From: Lytechinus variegatus
Taxonomy: Eukaryota; Echinodermata; Echinoidea; Temnopleuroida; Toxopneustidae
Assembly (NCBI RefSeq): GCF_018143015.1
Contig: NC_054746.1
Location: 12,453,532-12,517,531, forward strand
Length of the DNA stretch: 64,000 bases
Direction: 5' to 3'
The notes beneath the pieces are model-generated. The model saw nothing but the letters and a program-made list of their open reading frames with translations, was not told the DNA's origin and ran no database searches. The translations under genes were made by a program, and so were the position numbers. Positions 1 through 13,200 of the stretch are shown piece by piece. Within the stretch, counting starts at the first letter, position 1, and each line of letters begins with the position of its first letter.

Positions 1-840
1 ATTAAAAATGAAAATAAGAGAATTATCAGGCGAGAGTGGAATATATAAATAGAGGAGAAGAAAGTGTTATAATATGAGATAAGGCAAGAGTTATTAATTA
101 AAAGGACTGCAAACGAGATGAGATACGATGGCTATATAGGAATAGGAGAAGAGCAAATGAGGTCAAGAGTAGGTGTGGGAGGAGTCTCTACAGTGATGAG
201 TAGGTGGGATAAGGAGTAATAGTGGTAAAGAGTAGAAAAGATAAGGAGTCTCGGTGGCGAAGAGTTATTGATATTAGGAGTCTCAGCGACGAAGAGTAGA
301 TGAGAAAAGGGTTCTCGGTAGGGAAGGGAAGGCGAGATAAGGAATCTCGGTGACGAAGGATACATGAGAATATAAAGGGGTCTTGGCGGCAAAGAACAAG
401 AGAGATAAAGAGTCTTGGTGGTGAAGAGTTGATGAGATATTAAAGGAGTCGCAGCTCTCCATTATGATGCAACTTGCATTTTTAAAGGAATGGTGTGTTG
501 TAGAGAGCGGCCGAATCGTCACTACCAAAACTCCCTCACGAGATGAGCCTCGATGACGAAGAGAAAGTGAGAAAATGATTCTCGGTGGCAAGGAGAAGAA
601 GAGATAAGGAGCCTGGCGGCGAAGGATAGATAGGATGAGGGGTGTTGGTGACGAAGAATAGATGAGATAAAGAATCTCGTTGGCGAAGGGTAGATGAGAT
701 GAGGGGTGTCGGTGACAAAGAGTAGACGAGAAGAGGAATCTCGTTGACGAAGAGTAGATGAGATGACGGGTGGCGATGACGGAAGAGTAGATGAGACAAG
801 GTGTCTCGGCAAGATAATAAGGAATCAGTCAACCTCCTTC
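1..840. repeat. Decayed GA-rich minisatellite
   Basis: The stretch repeats variants of a roughly 40 bp purine-rich unit built from GATGAGAT, AAGGAGTCTCGG and TGACGAAGAGTAGA. Units differ by small changes and the array is interrupted around 430-540. Overlapping minus-strand ORFs rich in Ser, Leu, His and Pro are by-products of the repeat and show no protein family. The array may continue before the window. Confidence 0.75.
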
Positions 841-899
841 CCCGCCCCATGCATGTCATCAAAATTAAAGTTGTGATTAAAGAACAGATGCATTCTTTG

Positions 900-1040
900 T
901 ATTTGACTTCCCCAGTGCAATAACGCTTCAGTCACAACTGTGAAACCGACTCCAAACCGACAAAGTTATTACATTATTACCGATGACAGGCATTCGGTCA
1001 TTTGGAATCTGTTTCATTGATGTGACCGCTGCATGACGTC
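900..1040. repeat. Possible small inverted-repeat element
   Basis: The segment starts near CAGTCACAACTGTGAAACCG and ends near TTCATTGATGTGACCGCTG, resembling the element at 28136-28258 (GTCACACC ... GGTGTGAC, with GGTCATTT near the right end). It is probably a degenerate copy of the same MITE. No coding content. Confidence 0.4.
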
Positions 1041-1139
1041 ATCTAATCTATGAATATAAGAATATTCAATACGATATTCTACTTTTAAGAAGCAAGTAAA
1101 CATCTTGATGAACTTTCATTTCTTTTGTTATAATTATAG

Positions 1140-1272
1140 GCGAAGATATACCATTCATATACGCTGCAATGGAGCATTGGACTAACAAGGCGTGTGTTCA
1201 GTTTGTACCATATTCCGAATTAGCAGGTTCACTTAGTCATAACCAATATCTTCGGTTCGTGCGAGAGGATGG
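1140..1272 (+). CDS. Astacin gene, first exon in window
   Basis: Acceptor ...ATTATAG and donor GG|GTAAGT bound the exon. It encodes IPFIYAAMEHWTNKACVQF and following residues, the amino half of the astacin catalytic domain with the first conserved Cys. The exon enters with two bases of a split codon, so at least one coding exon lies upstream of the window. Confidence 0.93.
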
Positions 1273-4200
1273 GTAAGTTGGTCATTATAAGCAAAGGCGT
1301 GCATTCTTTGATGTTTGAAGTTGCTCATAACAGTATTTCTATGTCTGTTACCAGCATGTGGCTAGCGATCAAAATTTAAGGTTATGTAATGAATGTTATG
1401 TATTACTTATTGAAAACTTGCTTTTTTGCCCAAAATGATTTGAGCAGATCAATTGGTCCCACAGTTTCATCAGATTTACCCAATTACCAATGAAATTTCC
1501 TCGCTAAACAATATTTGTCGAATATTGGCTTAATTGTTTCTCAGCGAAAGATTGTCAGACTTGTTCACCAGATACGTGCAAAACGAAATGAGCAGGTTTG
1601 GGGTCGAACCATTATTTACGCCTCAGAATACGTTTGGGGAAAAGAAATATAATTATCAAAAGGTCAAGAAAATGGAGTCATGATAATATTTATACCGTAA
1701 CAATCTTAGGAAACTATTTTAATGACTCAGAGAAATAGTATGATATGATTTGGATGAATCTTTAAGAATGAATTTGATTTCGTTCTAGGTGCTGGTCATA
1801 CGTTGGCAGGCAACCAACATCAGGCACGGCAGGGATGTTTCCACAGAAAGTATCAATCGGAACTGGTTGCACGGAGGCAAGTAATATTTAAAGACAAGAG
1901 CATTTTACAAGAACCAACTGCTTAAAAAACAACAACTGAACTTGATATATGCTCTGCAGTTCAAAAAAACATGTCTTCCTGTCCTAATTTATTAAGTATT
2001 AATTGTAATTGTTTGTGATTGTTATCGATTTCTATTATTACCTGTAGTTGACTTAATTCTTATTATTGTTGCTAAATGAGACCTTCCCCCCTTCACAGAA
2101 AGCAGAAGATGGTAGAAATGCGGGGGGGTTAAGTGGGTTAATCAATTTGTCAAAGAATACGGCCATGCACAGCGCAGCGGGAACTGCTATACAGTGCGTA
2201 TCCAAAAAAGTTTACACTTTGAAAGAGCCCTGGGAATTAAAAAACATACATCATGCGGGTAATTTTTCATATATAATATTGGGTATGGGTCTCATTTATC
2301 CGATGAAAGTAAAAGTTTTGATAGAATGTTACACTTGAGTGAGCACGGTCCATTTTTGTAAAGCTCGCAAAAATCTGCGCAGAAATGGTCGTTTTCACGC
2401 TGTATCAAGGGGAAAGGGCGAAATCAAACTTACCCTGCGAAACATTTTTCAAACATTTCCCTTGCACTTTTAGTCAATTTAACTAAAACGGATACATTCA
2501 AGCATTTTGTACCAATTTTGCCACCCAAATTGAAATTTCAACACTTAGTAAGCACAACCTTTACCCTTTTTGTGTCAGCTGGATCTGAGGACATAACTGA
2601 ATCTGAACAAAAAAAAATAGACATCTCTAGCATTTTTTCACTAAGTTTTTTTATCATTTAAAGGGTGTATATACATTTCATGTTTCATTTAATACTTGTT
2701 TCTCCACACTTTTCCCAAGCTTGAGAATGATTAACAAAATGAAAATCGAGCAAGCCGTAGCCATTTCATGTAAATCACAGCTCAGTGTAAAGCACATATC
2801 GTCACGAAAGCCTCGGTGTGTGGGGGAGTGGGGTGGGGCGCAGTGCACTCTTCGAAGTGTTTCGGGCAAGGAAACAGGTTTAAAAAGCTAAAAGTTATCC
2901 TCAAATCAATACTAGCTAAATTCTACGTGTTCATCATGATTAAGATCTACTTCTATTCGCATAACTATTACAAAGTTCTGCGCAAATCATTTTCACTAAC
3001 TTTTCAAAAGTAAGTGCTGCTCATTCAAGCGGAAATATTTTTCGACAGTTATATCGTCATTTGCATAAATGGATCTGTACCAATGTTAAAATGTGAAAAA
3101 AATCCTCAGGATATTTCAAATATATAACTTTACAGGTTTTTTTTTCTAAGTGTAAATTTTTTTGGATACGCACTGTACTGTATGAAGAGCAAAAATTACT
3201 TCTGACGTGACAGAGTCTGCATGGTTTCCGGAAACCCATTTTTCACTGTGTAGACTTTAAACATGCTCAAAGTCCACGTAACGATCTTCTTAGGACTTAC
3301 TAACAGCTCCAGCGACATAGTGATGTAGCGAACCAAAGCGGACACGGAAAGAACGTAGCAGCACGTCCGTCCATAAATTGCTACTGCCGCACGGTCACTA
3401 TATGCATAATGGTCAAGTCTGCAAGGAGAAACACAACATGACCGTCAAGTTATGTGCATTTTTTTTCCATGAAAGTTGTAGTATAGGGTATGTACTTCAA
3501 GAATCCGACGCGCGAGGGGTGCCACTTGGGCACCCTTGGGCATTTTTTTAAACTGACGTCATATGCCACGCCCACGTTTTTACATACCTCTTAAATATGA
3601 CTTTCATATTCAACGAAATAAACATCATGTTTGGTATAAAATTAAGGCTAATGAAAAATCAAATTCAAATATATGGATCACTGGGCATTTAAATCACACG
3701 TATGTCAGTTAAAGGTCATTTAAAGTCATAAAAGGTAAATTGCAAATGTAAGTAATACATATAAGGCTTTGAATACAAATAAGTTAGGAATTATGTGCAT
3801 TTTTGTGCCGAAGGTTTAGTTGAGAGTGCGAATATCAAGAATCCGAAGGGTGCGACCTTGACATCCTGAGGAATTTTTATTTTTCTGACGTCACAAACCA
3901 TTCAAACTTTTTTACATTCCTCTTAATTAATGAGCGGAATATACATATCATGGTTGATATCAAATTATAGCAAATGCCAAATCAAATCACGTATATAAAT
4001 CACAAGGCATTTATATTGCGTTCAGACCAATTAAAGGTCATTTAAAGGACAAGTCCACCCCTGCGAAAATTGATTTGAATAAACAGAAAAAATTCCAACA
4101 AGCATAACGCTGAAAATTTCATCAAAATGGGATGTAAAGTTGGTCAAAAGTTAGTTTCAAATTTGTAAAAATTGAAATATTGTATAATTCAAACAATAAA

Positions 4201-7200
4201 AACCAAAAGAAATAGTGAGTGATGGACATCATCGACCGACTCATCTGCATGTCACTGAGTTGTGCACATCACTTTTTGTGAAAAATAAGGGAAACTTTAA
4301 TATGCCACAATTTTCTCATTCTGCATCCGATTTGGATGAATTTTTTAGCGTTCTACTAGTTTGATTTTTCTCTATTTATTCAAATCAACATTTTTCTTGG
4401 GTGGACTTGACTTTTAAATAGCTGTATAGGCCTACTTCGTCATGTTCGTTCCAAACTTGCAGTATAAATTATGACATACATGATTCGACGGCTGGGCAGC
4501 AACTGCATTAAGCCTCATAGAACAAGGTGACACTGACTTGCATCTGCAAGCAAGTTAATTCATGGGGAGCAACCACTGTGTCATGATCAAGTACGGGTAG
4601 GCCTAATGTCTTGTTCCACGTACTATCAGTTATCTTCTGAAGATGTCATTGGAGTAGAGCATATACTGACATTTGTGTTCTACCAGATTGCTCTCCTTTT
4701 AGGGTTCACAAGTCCTCTGCATACTGATGAAAAAGTGATCGATATTAGGGTTATGGTATTGAAACTAGGAGAAAAAAAAAGCTGGCTGTGCACAGACAAT
4801 ATATTAGGTTGGGATACCATATTGTTTCAATCGGGCAAGGGAAAGACTTCCACTCTGAACTTGCTGAATCCTCTTCCAGACTGATTACCCCCTCTGCAAT
4901 CACAATACGATACACCAAAGTGGCAAACGCTAGCCCTAGATATGCATGGTGGCCTCGATATTAATCCACATGGAACAAGTTCTGACAGTTCCATGATGGG
5001 AGTATCCACTGTGCTACGAAAATGTACAGGAGTGCCCTCCTAACATTATACTTCCCATCCATACATGAAAGGTAAGTTGCAGGGGAGTCTTTCGGATAAG
5101 TTTTTCTCCGGATAAAGATCCTGGAGAAGAACACATTTGACACGCTCTTTTGCTGACTTATCAGTTGGGGTACGTAGGCTCTTAATATTTACATTTATTA
5201 TTACTTAAATAAGAGATAAAGTATGAATATACTACAGCTTTAATTAATCCTGATTCCTATCCACTTCTACATCAGGCTCTGTAGAGTAAGAAATTCAGTT
5301 CAGAGTGAAAGTATTTCCATTGCCAATTTAACACAACTGGTCTGTGCACAGCCAGCATATTTTCCTCCTAATTTCAATACCATACATAATATAGATTACC
5401 TCTTCCTCAGTATGCAGAAGACTTGTAAACCCCAAAAGGAGACCATTCTGGTAGAACAGAAATATCGGTGTCGTCAGAGAAAAACTATATATGCTTCTAC
5501 TCCCGTGACATCTTCAGAAGATAACTGATAGTACGTGGAACGGGACATTAGGTCTACTCGTACTTGTTTATGATACAGTGTGTTTTATTTTTGTATAAAT
5601 GAACATTCCATTTTCCATAAACTTTAATTTGATACCAAACATGATGTTTATTCCATACACTAGATCAGATTAATTAATCAAGAGGTTGACCTATGTGAAA
5701 AGGATGGTGTTGTTTATGACGTCAGAAAAAGAGGTTGCCCCAAGGTTACCAAAGTAGCCCCTGTCAGATTCTTAATATACACATCCTCAGCATAACCTAA
5801 AGTCCAAAATAAATATGATACCCAACTTGTTTGTATTCCATTCATGAGTCCGCATTATCAATAATAAATAATTGAGGTCGTGTAGCTAGTTGTCTTATAT
5901 TTTTTTTTTGACGGGTTTCTGCTTCCATACAGACTAGGTCTTAAGGGCCGCACCTATCCATACACTCGCATTAAATACACGGATGCCCCCGGTTTTTTTT
6001 TAAGTCGTGGCGGGAACACCGTTAAAATGAAAAAAAGGGGGGCAGTAAAGGTAACTAACAGTTGTTGCTACGCCGCAATGTTGTAGCAGTTCACGCTGCG
6101 TCATGCCATTTTAAGAGGGGATAAGAATGTGTGGATTTTCCTGTTTGCGCCACTTCGCTTAGCAATTATGGCAATTAAGAGTTGCACGTATGGTTAGCCA
6201 TTTAGGGTGCATTGACATGGATGGACAGGGGTGATCATAAAAGACGTAATAATTTGTTTAAATGATATTTTCAAACTTCCTTTTCAGCTTGGAACCGTCG
6301 CCCATGAGATCGGGCATGCAATGGGATTCCAACATGAACAGTCAAGACCCGATCGCGATGACTACGTCGATGTCGTATGGAGCAACATCGAGACTTCACA
6401 GCGACACAACTTTGACAAGTATACTCTCGACGAAGTTATGAGTAGCGATGTAGTAGAATATGATGTCATGTCCGTAATGCATTACGGATCCCACGTGAGT
6501 AAACCCACATCGATATTATGCAATATTACATGCTATAGTGTATTTGAGTCCAGACTTAATTTGCAAATATTCAATGCTGCCTATGGTGCCTATGCTGCCT
6601 AAGGCTGCCTATGGTATGACCGAAATACATTTTAGTACAAGTATTTTTTTATATTAAACAGAGGGGGTATTTATGGAAGCTTAAAAGTGCCACCCAGATG
6701 TTGAGATAATTATCTTGGGAAGTCGACATCATGATATCATGATCAGACGACGAGATCCCGGATCTCATCATGTCAACATCTTTTAGAAGAGATGATCAGA
6801 TGACAAGATCCCGATTCTCGTCATGTTGACATCCTTTAGAAGAGATGACCAGATGACAAGATATTCGATCCATGATCATGTCATCTGATCATCTCTTCTA
6901 AAAGATGTAGGCATGACGAGTTACGAGATCATGACATCTGATCATCTCTTCCACTGGATGTAGACATGACGAGATAGAAGATCTTGTCATCTGATCATCT
7001 CTTCTACAAGATGTCGACATGACGAGATCCAGGATCTTGTCATCTGATCATCTCTTCTAAAAGATGTCGACATGACGAGATCCGGGATCTTGTCATCTGA
7101 TCATCTCTTCTAAAAGATGTCGACATGACGAGATCCGGGATCTTGTCATCTGATCATCTCTTCTAAAAGATGTCGACATGATGAGATCCAGGATCTCGTC

Positions 7201-10200
7201 ATCTGATCTTTTGCTATCATGATGTCGACTTCACAAGATAATTATCCCAACATCTGGGTGGCACTTTTAAGCTTCCATAGGTATTAAATCAAAAGGAGAA
7301 TTTGGTTTGCTAAGGATCGATTTATTTATCGTTTGTATCGTATATGTAAAAAAAAGTCAGGTTTGTTTTTATTGTTGGCAATTTCTTCTACATCTTATGC
7401 AAGGATGTCAACCAAATGATACGATTGATGATTAATGATGTAAAGGTTTCCGCTTACACCCAAGAAAGAATGCTCAACCAAATGAAACGATTAAGCCTAT
7501 AGCCTGATCAATGTAGGCCTATAAAATTCCACCTACACCATGTAGGCCTATGGATGCTCAAACAAATGAAAGGAATGAGCCTATATATATATAGTCTGAA
7601 CAATTTATAGGTTTCCACCTACATCGAAGTAAAGAAGCCCAAGCAAATGAAACATTTTACCACATGCACCCAAGTAAAGACGCGCAACCAAATTAAATGT
7701 TTAGGCCTATGCATAGGCGGCGGAAGCGGGGGGGGACGTGTCCCCCCCTAAATTTTAGTTGGGGGGGACGGTCCCCCTCCCCCTAAATTTTGTTTTGATA
7801 ACCTTTTTTCCCTGCGTCCCCCCCCCCTAAATTCACGTGGACCCCCCTGAAACGTGTGTTGTCCCCCCTAAAATTTAGGTTGATTACCTTTTTTTTTGCT
7901 TTTTTTTTTGCTTGTCAAAAATTTTTTGGTGGGCAACTCATGAAATTTCAGGTGGACACCCCCTAAATTTTCTGGCTTCCGCCGCCAATGGGCCTATGAT
8001 AATTTGATCAATGTATACGTTGTACGGGTATCCAATTATTCCGATGTCTTGAAGCCCAACGAAATGAAATGATTAAGCCTACACTGCAAAAACGCCGGTG
8101 TTAAGTGAATACCAACCTGGTATCGATATCGGTCCACACCAGAGAGGTTCTGGAACATGCAAACACCCATTGGCGGATCGTGACCCGGAGGAGACAATGA
8201 TTGTAGCTTTGGAGGGGCACTGTACTCTTTGTGAGCAATGATGTCCCCCTCCAGTGCTAATAAGGCATTTAAGCAACACCACCAATATCGGTTTGATTCT
8301 GGTGTTGTTTCAACGCTTCTCTGGTGTTTTCCGATATAGATACCGGGCTGGTTTTAAATTAACACCGGTGTTTTGCAGTGTATATACATGTATCTATATA
8401 TGGTTTGATCAGTTTATAAGTTGTGGACTTATTGGATAACTGTTCAATCTTTGGTATGCAGGGATTCGCCATCGATGCCGCTATGCCGACTTTGCTGACG
8501 AAACGACCTTTCGACATGCAGTACATCGGCCAAAGGTCGGAGCTCAGTTTCTACGATGTCAAACTTGCGAATTACATATACAACTGCAATTCGAGATGTC
8601 CTAGTCCACTTCCTAACTGCGCAAATGGAGGCTTTGTGGACAAAACATGCACGTGTCAATGTCCCCCTGATTGGACAGGATCTCTTTGCACAGAGAGCTC
8701 TAATGTCGATAAAGTCGGTAAGTGCTCATAAATATTATATAAATAAATGAATAAATAAATAGATTTAATTAAATAAACAAATAAATTGTGGAGCGTTGTG
8801 GCCCAGTGGATTAGTCTTCTGACTTTGAAACAGAGGGTCGTCTGTCTGTTCTTTAAAACTTTTAAACTTGAACTTGAACACAAAGCCAACATGGACGAAA
8901 AGATGTCAAGCGCGTTACACAATATGAGAAAATGATACTATTAAAAGGGTTAAGGCTAGGTTAGGGTTAGGTTATACGATAAGGAACCTAATTATTTGGC
9001 GGGGCCGAGTTGATCTGAATCCAAGAAAAAAGTGTGGATCTCTGTGCTTTCTTGACCTTTTGGAGTACTTCTAAGTTTTTCCAATGGCCTCAAAAGAGCG
9101 CGTTATTGCTATATCCATTTTCGTAAAATCACTTATTTCCATTTCCAACATTTTTCGTATAATAATACAGATATATAAGCAATGAAACATACAAATTTCT
9201 TCGTACAAAAATTACAGTTACGATAATCATTATAGCAGGTTTGAAACGGATGGTAGTAAGGCCAAAAAGGGTTACAAAATTATAAAGAGTATACGGATTC
9301 AATCCATATGTGGTGAGGATACATCGAGAGGTGGGGAGCATTTCATGATGATAGAGGCCTACCGGCGACTTTCACTAATTTGTGGTTTTGGATTCATTAC
9401 ATCTGATTGTCAATGGAAATCATTTGAAAAGGTGCTTCATGAGACTCCCTTCTTCGTGCTAAGATAAATGTATAAGTTTTCCTGAAAATGAATCAGAAGA
9501 TGAATGTCAAATCAACAACAAACGTAACATAGATTGATACCAATGCCGTCTTTCGGGTGGGTGTGATTGATATACGTTCCCTGTCTTTCTCTTCAAGTGA
9601 CCGAAATCACAAGAACTGAGGCATCGGGGGTGATCACGTCCCCTAACTACGAATCGGGACAGTACCTCATTAACTCTTACTGCATGATTTATATTCAGGT
9701 AAGTTCAATTCATACGCCTAGCTTTTGTGCAATGTAACTTTATTATCAGCGAGTATATCCACACCGCCACGCAGAACGAATCTTAGAACACAGTTCAAAA
9801 ACAGCTGGGAGGTCTTTGTCGAAAATTGGTTAATCGGAACAGAAACGGATTTTAAATTCTCTTTTTTTTGTAGCACCATTGGCACTGACGAAGATTGTGT
9901 CTTTTCCTTTCATTATTTGAGAGCAATACTCGTTTTTGTCTTACCTGGTGCCCGTTTCATAAAGGACTTGCAACTGTTGTAACTTTGCCATTATGGCAAC
10001 TACCATGGTAAGCTTGATTTTGATTGGCTGCTGAGCCCTGTTACCATGGTAGTTGCCATAATGGCAAAGTTACAACAGTTGCAAGTCCTTTATGAAACAG
10101 GCACCTGGTGGGTGTTTCATAAAGCTGTTCGTAAAGTTACGCACAACTTTACGCACGACTGGAACATGTTCTTAGGTTATAACTCAATTATCAATTACAT

Positions 10201-13200
10201 GGGGATATCACATAGCACAAGAAAGGATCACCAGTCGTGTGTAAAGTCATTTGTATCATACGAATGGCTTTATGGAACACCCACCTGCATAGCAGAGAGA
10301 GTCTCTAGGCGCTGCTTTTCCTCCGCGGCGGCGCGTCAACATCAAATCTTAACCGAAGATTAAGTTTTTGAAATGACAGCATAACTTAGAAAGTATATGA
10401 ACCTAGTTCATGAAACTAGGCCATAAGGGTAATAAAGTATTACTAAACATCCTGCTTGAGTTTCAAGTCACATGACTAAGGTCTTTTAGGGTCAATGACC
10501 TTTTTCCAAGTTGTTGAATTGCCATCATAACTCTGTAAGTGTATTGGTCTAGTTCATAAAACTTTGACATAAGAGTAGTCAAGTATCATTAAACATCCTA
10601 AGCGAGTTTCAGGTAAAATGACCAAGGTCAAAGGTCAATGAACTCTGGCCATGATGGGGGGTATTTGTTGAATTACCATAACTTTGAATGTTTATGAATC
10701 TGATTCATAAAACTTGGATATAAAAGTAATCAAGTATCACTGAACATCCTGTGCGAGTTTCAGGTCACGTGACCAAGTTCAAAGGTCGATGAACTTTGGC
10801 CATGTTTGGGGAATTGTTGAATAACCATCATAAATCCTCGAGTGTGTGGACCTAGTTCATAAACTTAGACATTTAAGAGTAATCAAGTATCACTGAAAAT
10901 CTCATGCGAGTTTCAGGTAACATGACCAAAGTCAAAGGTCATTTAAGGTCAATGAACTGTGGCCATTTCGGAGGTAATCAGATTGCTGTCATAACTTTCA
11001 AATTTTATAGATGTAGTTTATAAAATGTTGATATAGGGGTAATCAAGTATCACTGACGACAGGTCTTAGGTCGCATGATCAAGGTCAAATGTTATTTATT
11101 GTCAATGAACATAATACTGTAAAATTAAATGAATTGTGTTTCTTTTGTGTGAATAATGCTATATTAGTTTTCAAAGTCAGCACTGCTGCTATATTGAATC
11201 GCACGATGGAGGTGAGACTGCCAGAGACGCTCCACTTGTTTTATCTATGATTTTCGTTTTCATATAACATTCAATTTTAGCATACAAGATTACGCCAAAT
11301 CACACTTTCTTACAATCTTTCGGTACCCAACTGATGGCATTCAAGTTTATATACTATAGATATTACACGAGTTGAAATGAAGCAATTGAACAAAGCTGAA
11401 AGCAACAGGAAATAACAGAGTGTGATGATAGCATTAAAAGTGAAATATGAATCGAAAGAAATAGAACACCTTAAGATATTATGGAAAAGAAGAAGTGGAA
11501 TTTAAAAAATAAAGCGGACTCGACAAAAACGTATAATGAGCAGAGTAAACTGATCAAAATGAAAAGTGCATGTGCGATTGCGTGTCTTAAAGAATATAAA
11601 AGAAGCAGTATTTTATATAGGTCTAATGATCTTTGATTGTAAACTAGCCCTGCTTCTTCTTTCAAAGGGCCAACCTGGATCTACGATAACACTGTGGTTT
11701 GATGATTTTGACTTGGAAAGTCCAAGCAACGGCAAATGTTGGGACTACGTCCAGGTTAACACTGATGACCTTCGATACGGTGGTGTCAAATATTGTGGAA
11801 ACTCTGTACAAAGCCCGATAACTGCGACGGATGGTATGATGATATGGTTCTCCTCCGACGAAACTGTTACTAAAAGAGGATTCAAAGCTCACTTCACCAT
11901 TGATAAACCGCTTACAACCTCCGAAGCACAGGCCGTAACTACCGCAGCACCAACCGAAGCACCAGTTGTGACAACCATTGCACCAACCGAAGCACCGGTC
12001 GTAACTACCGTGGCGCCAACCGAAGCACCGGTCGTAACTACCGCGGCGCCAACCGAAGCACCGGTCGTAACTACCGCGGCGCCAACCGCAGCACCGGTCG
12101 TAACTACCGCGGCACCGACACAAGCACCTGTTGTGACAACCACAACTGGAGGTATGCCAAGTTTCTTGGTCGTATATTGACCTTTTAAAAACAGGTGCAT
12201 TGTAAATACCAAATCCATTCAAATAAAAAAAAATATATAATCGTAATACCTCATTTACAATTTTTTTTTTTTTACAGATTCTTTCCTTGGGAACAAAAAA
12301 TAATGAATCTTTACATGTACATTACTGAATACTGTACAATGTAAATGGCTCTAAAATTGCCAAAATTGGGAGGGAGCGTATAATTGTTACAACTGTAATG
12401 AGAATTTGAGGCATTATTTAGAGGAGAAAAAAAATCAATAAAATTTCTTGTTTAAGGTATTGGATCGAGGGATGAATACTTTTTTATAACTTGTAGGATA
12501 TATTGGAACAGTTTACCCACCCCTCCGGCCTCCATCCCACCCACATGGTTTGTACGTTGAACGATATAAATGTGGTTGTTGTAAATGATATTAGAATTGT
12601 TAAATTTCTACATTGACCAAGCTAAATTTTGACATGTTTTCCTCCTAATTATTTTTGTAAGACTTTGCATAATTTAGCTAAAAATACTTACGTTTACCGT
12701 CTATTTCAATATTATTCATGTTTTACAATGTAAGAAATTGTACTAAAATGTCCCCGAAGAATATTTTGTTAGAGTTTTCTCAACTTTCATGCATCAAATA
12801 GTAAAAATAATTGTGATAGTTTAAAAGTTGTATTGTCTCACAATACGTTCAAATCATTTATGATATAGGGCCTATTGATCGCAAAAGAAATTGCCGTCTT
12901 GCCCGATCAAACTAAACACCTCGACATATAACTGGCTATATCATCATATCAGCCATGTTCAGCCCACTGCAGGGCGAAGGCCTCCTCAAGTTGGTGCCAA
13001 AGGTGCTTGTCTTGTGCTGATGCAATCCAATTTATACCAATGAATTTTGTGAGCTCGTCACTCCATCTCAATTTTTGTCTAAACTGGCTATATACACGGA
13101 AATAAAAAGTTGAAAAATTACTTCTGCATTGATAGGCTTAGGTTTATAAGTCCCATTTTTTTCACTTTTGTCATTCTTTCAGCACCAATAGCTTTAGTTC

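Noticed and set aside
1877-1886. Ordinary GT donor at 1881 for the second astacin exon
   Set aside because: It adds four bases and breaks the frame into the HExxH exon; the GC donor at 1877 keeps the conserved C-T-E-L-G-T sequence.
4606-4884. 92-codon ORF as a small gene
   Set aside because: It begins within a sequence that recurs inverted near 5530, so it is repeat DNA; no domain is seen.
11662-12222. Antisense ORFs opposite the Thr-rich repeat
   Set aside because: They mirror the 33 bp coding repeats of the plus-strand exon and resemble no family.
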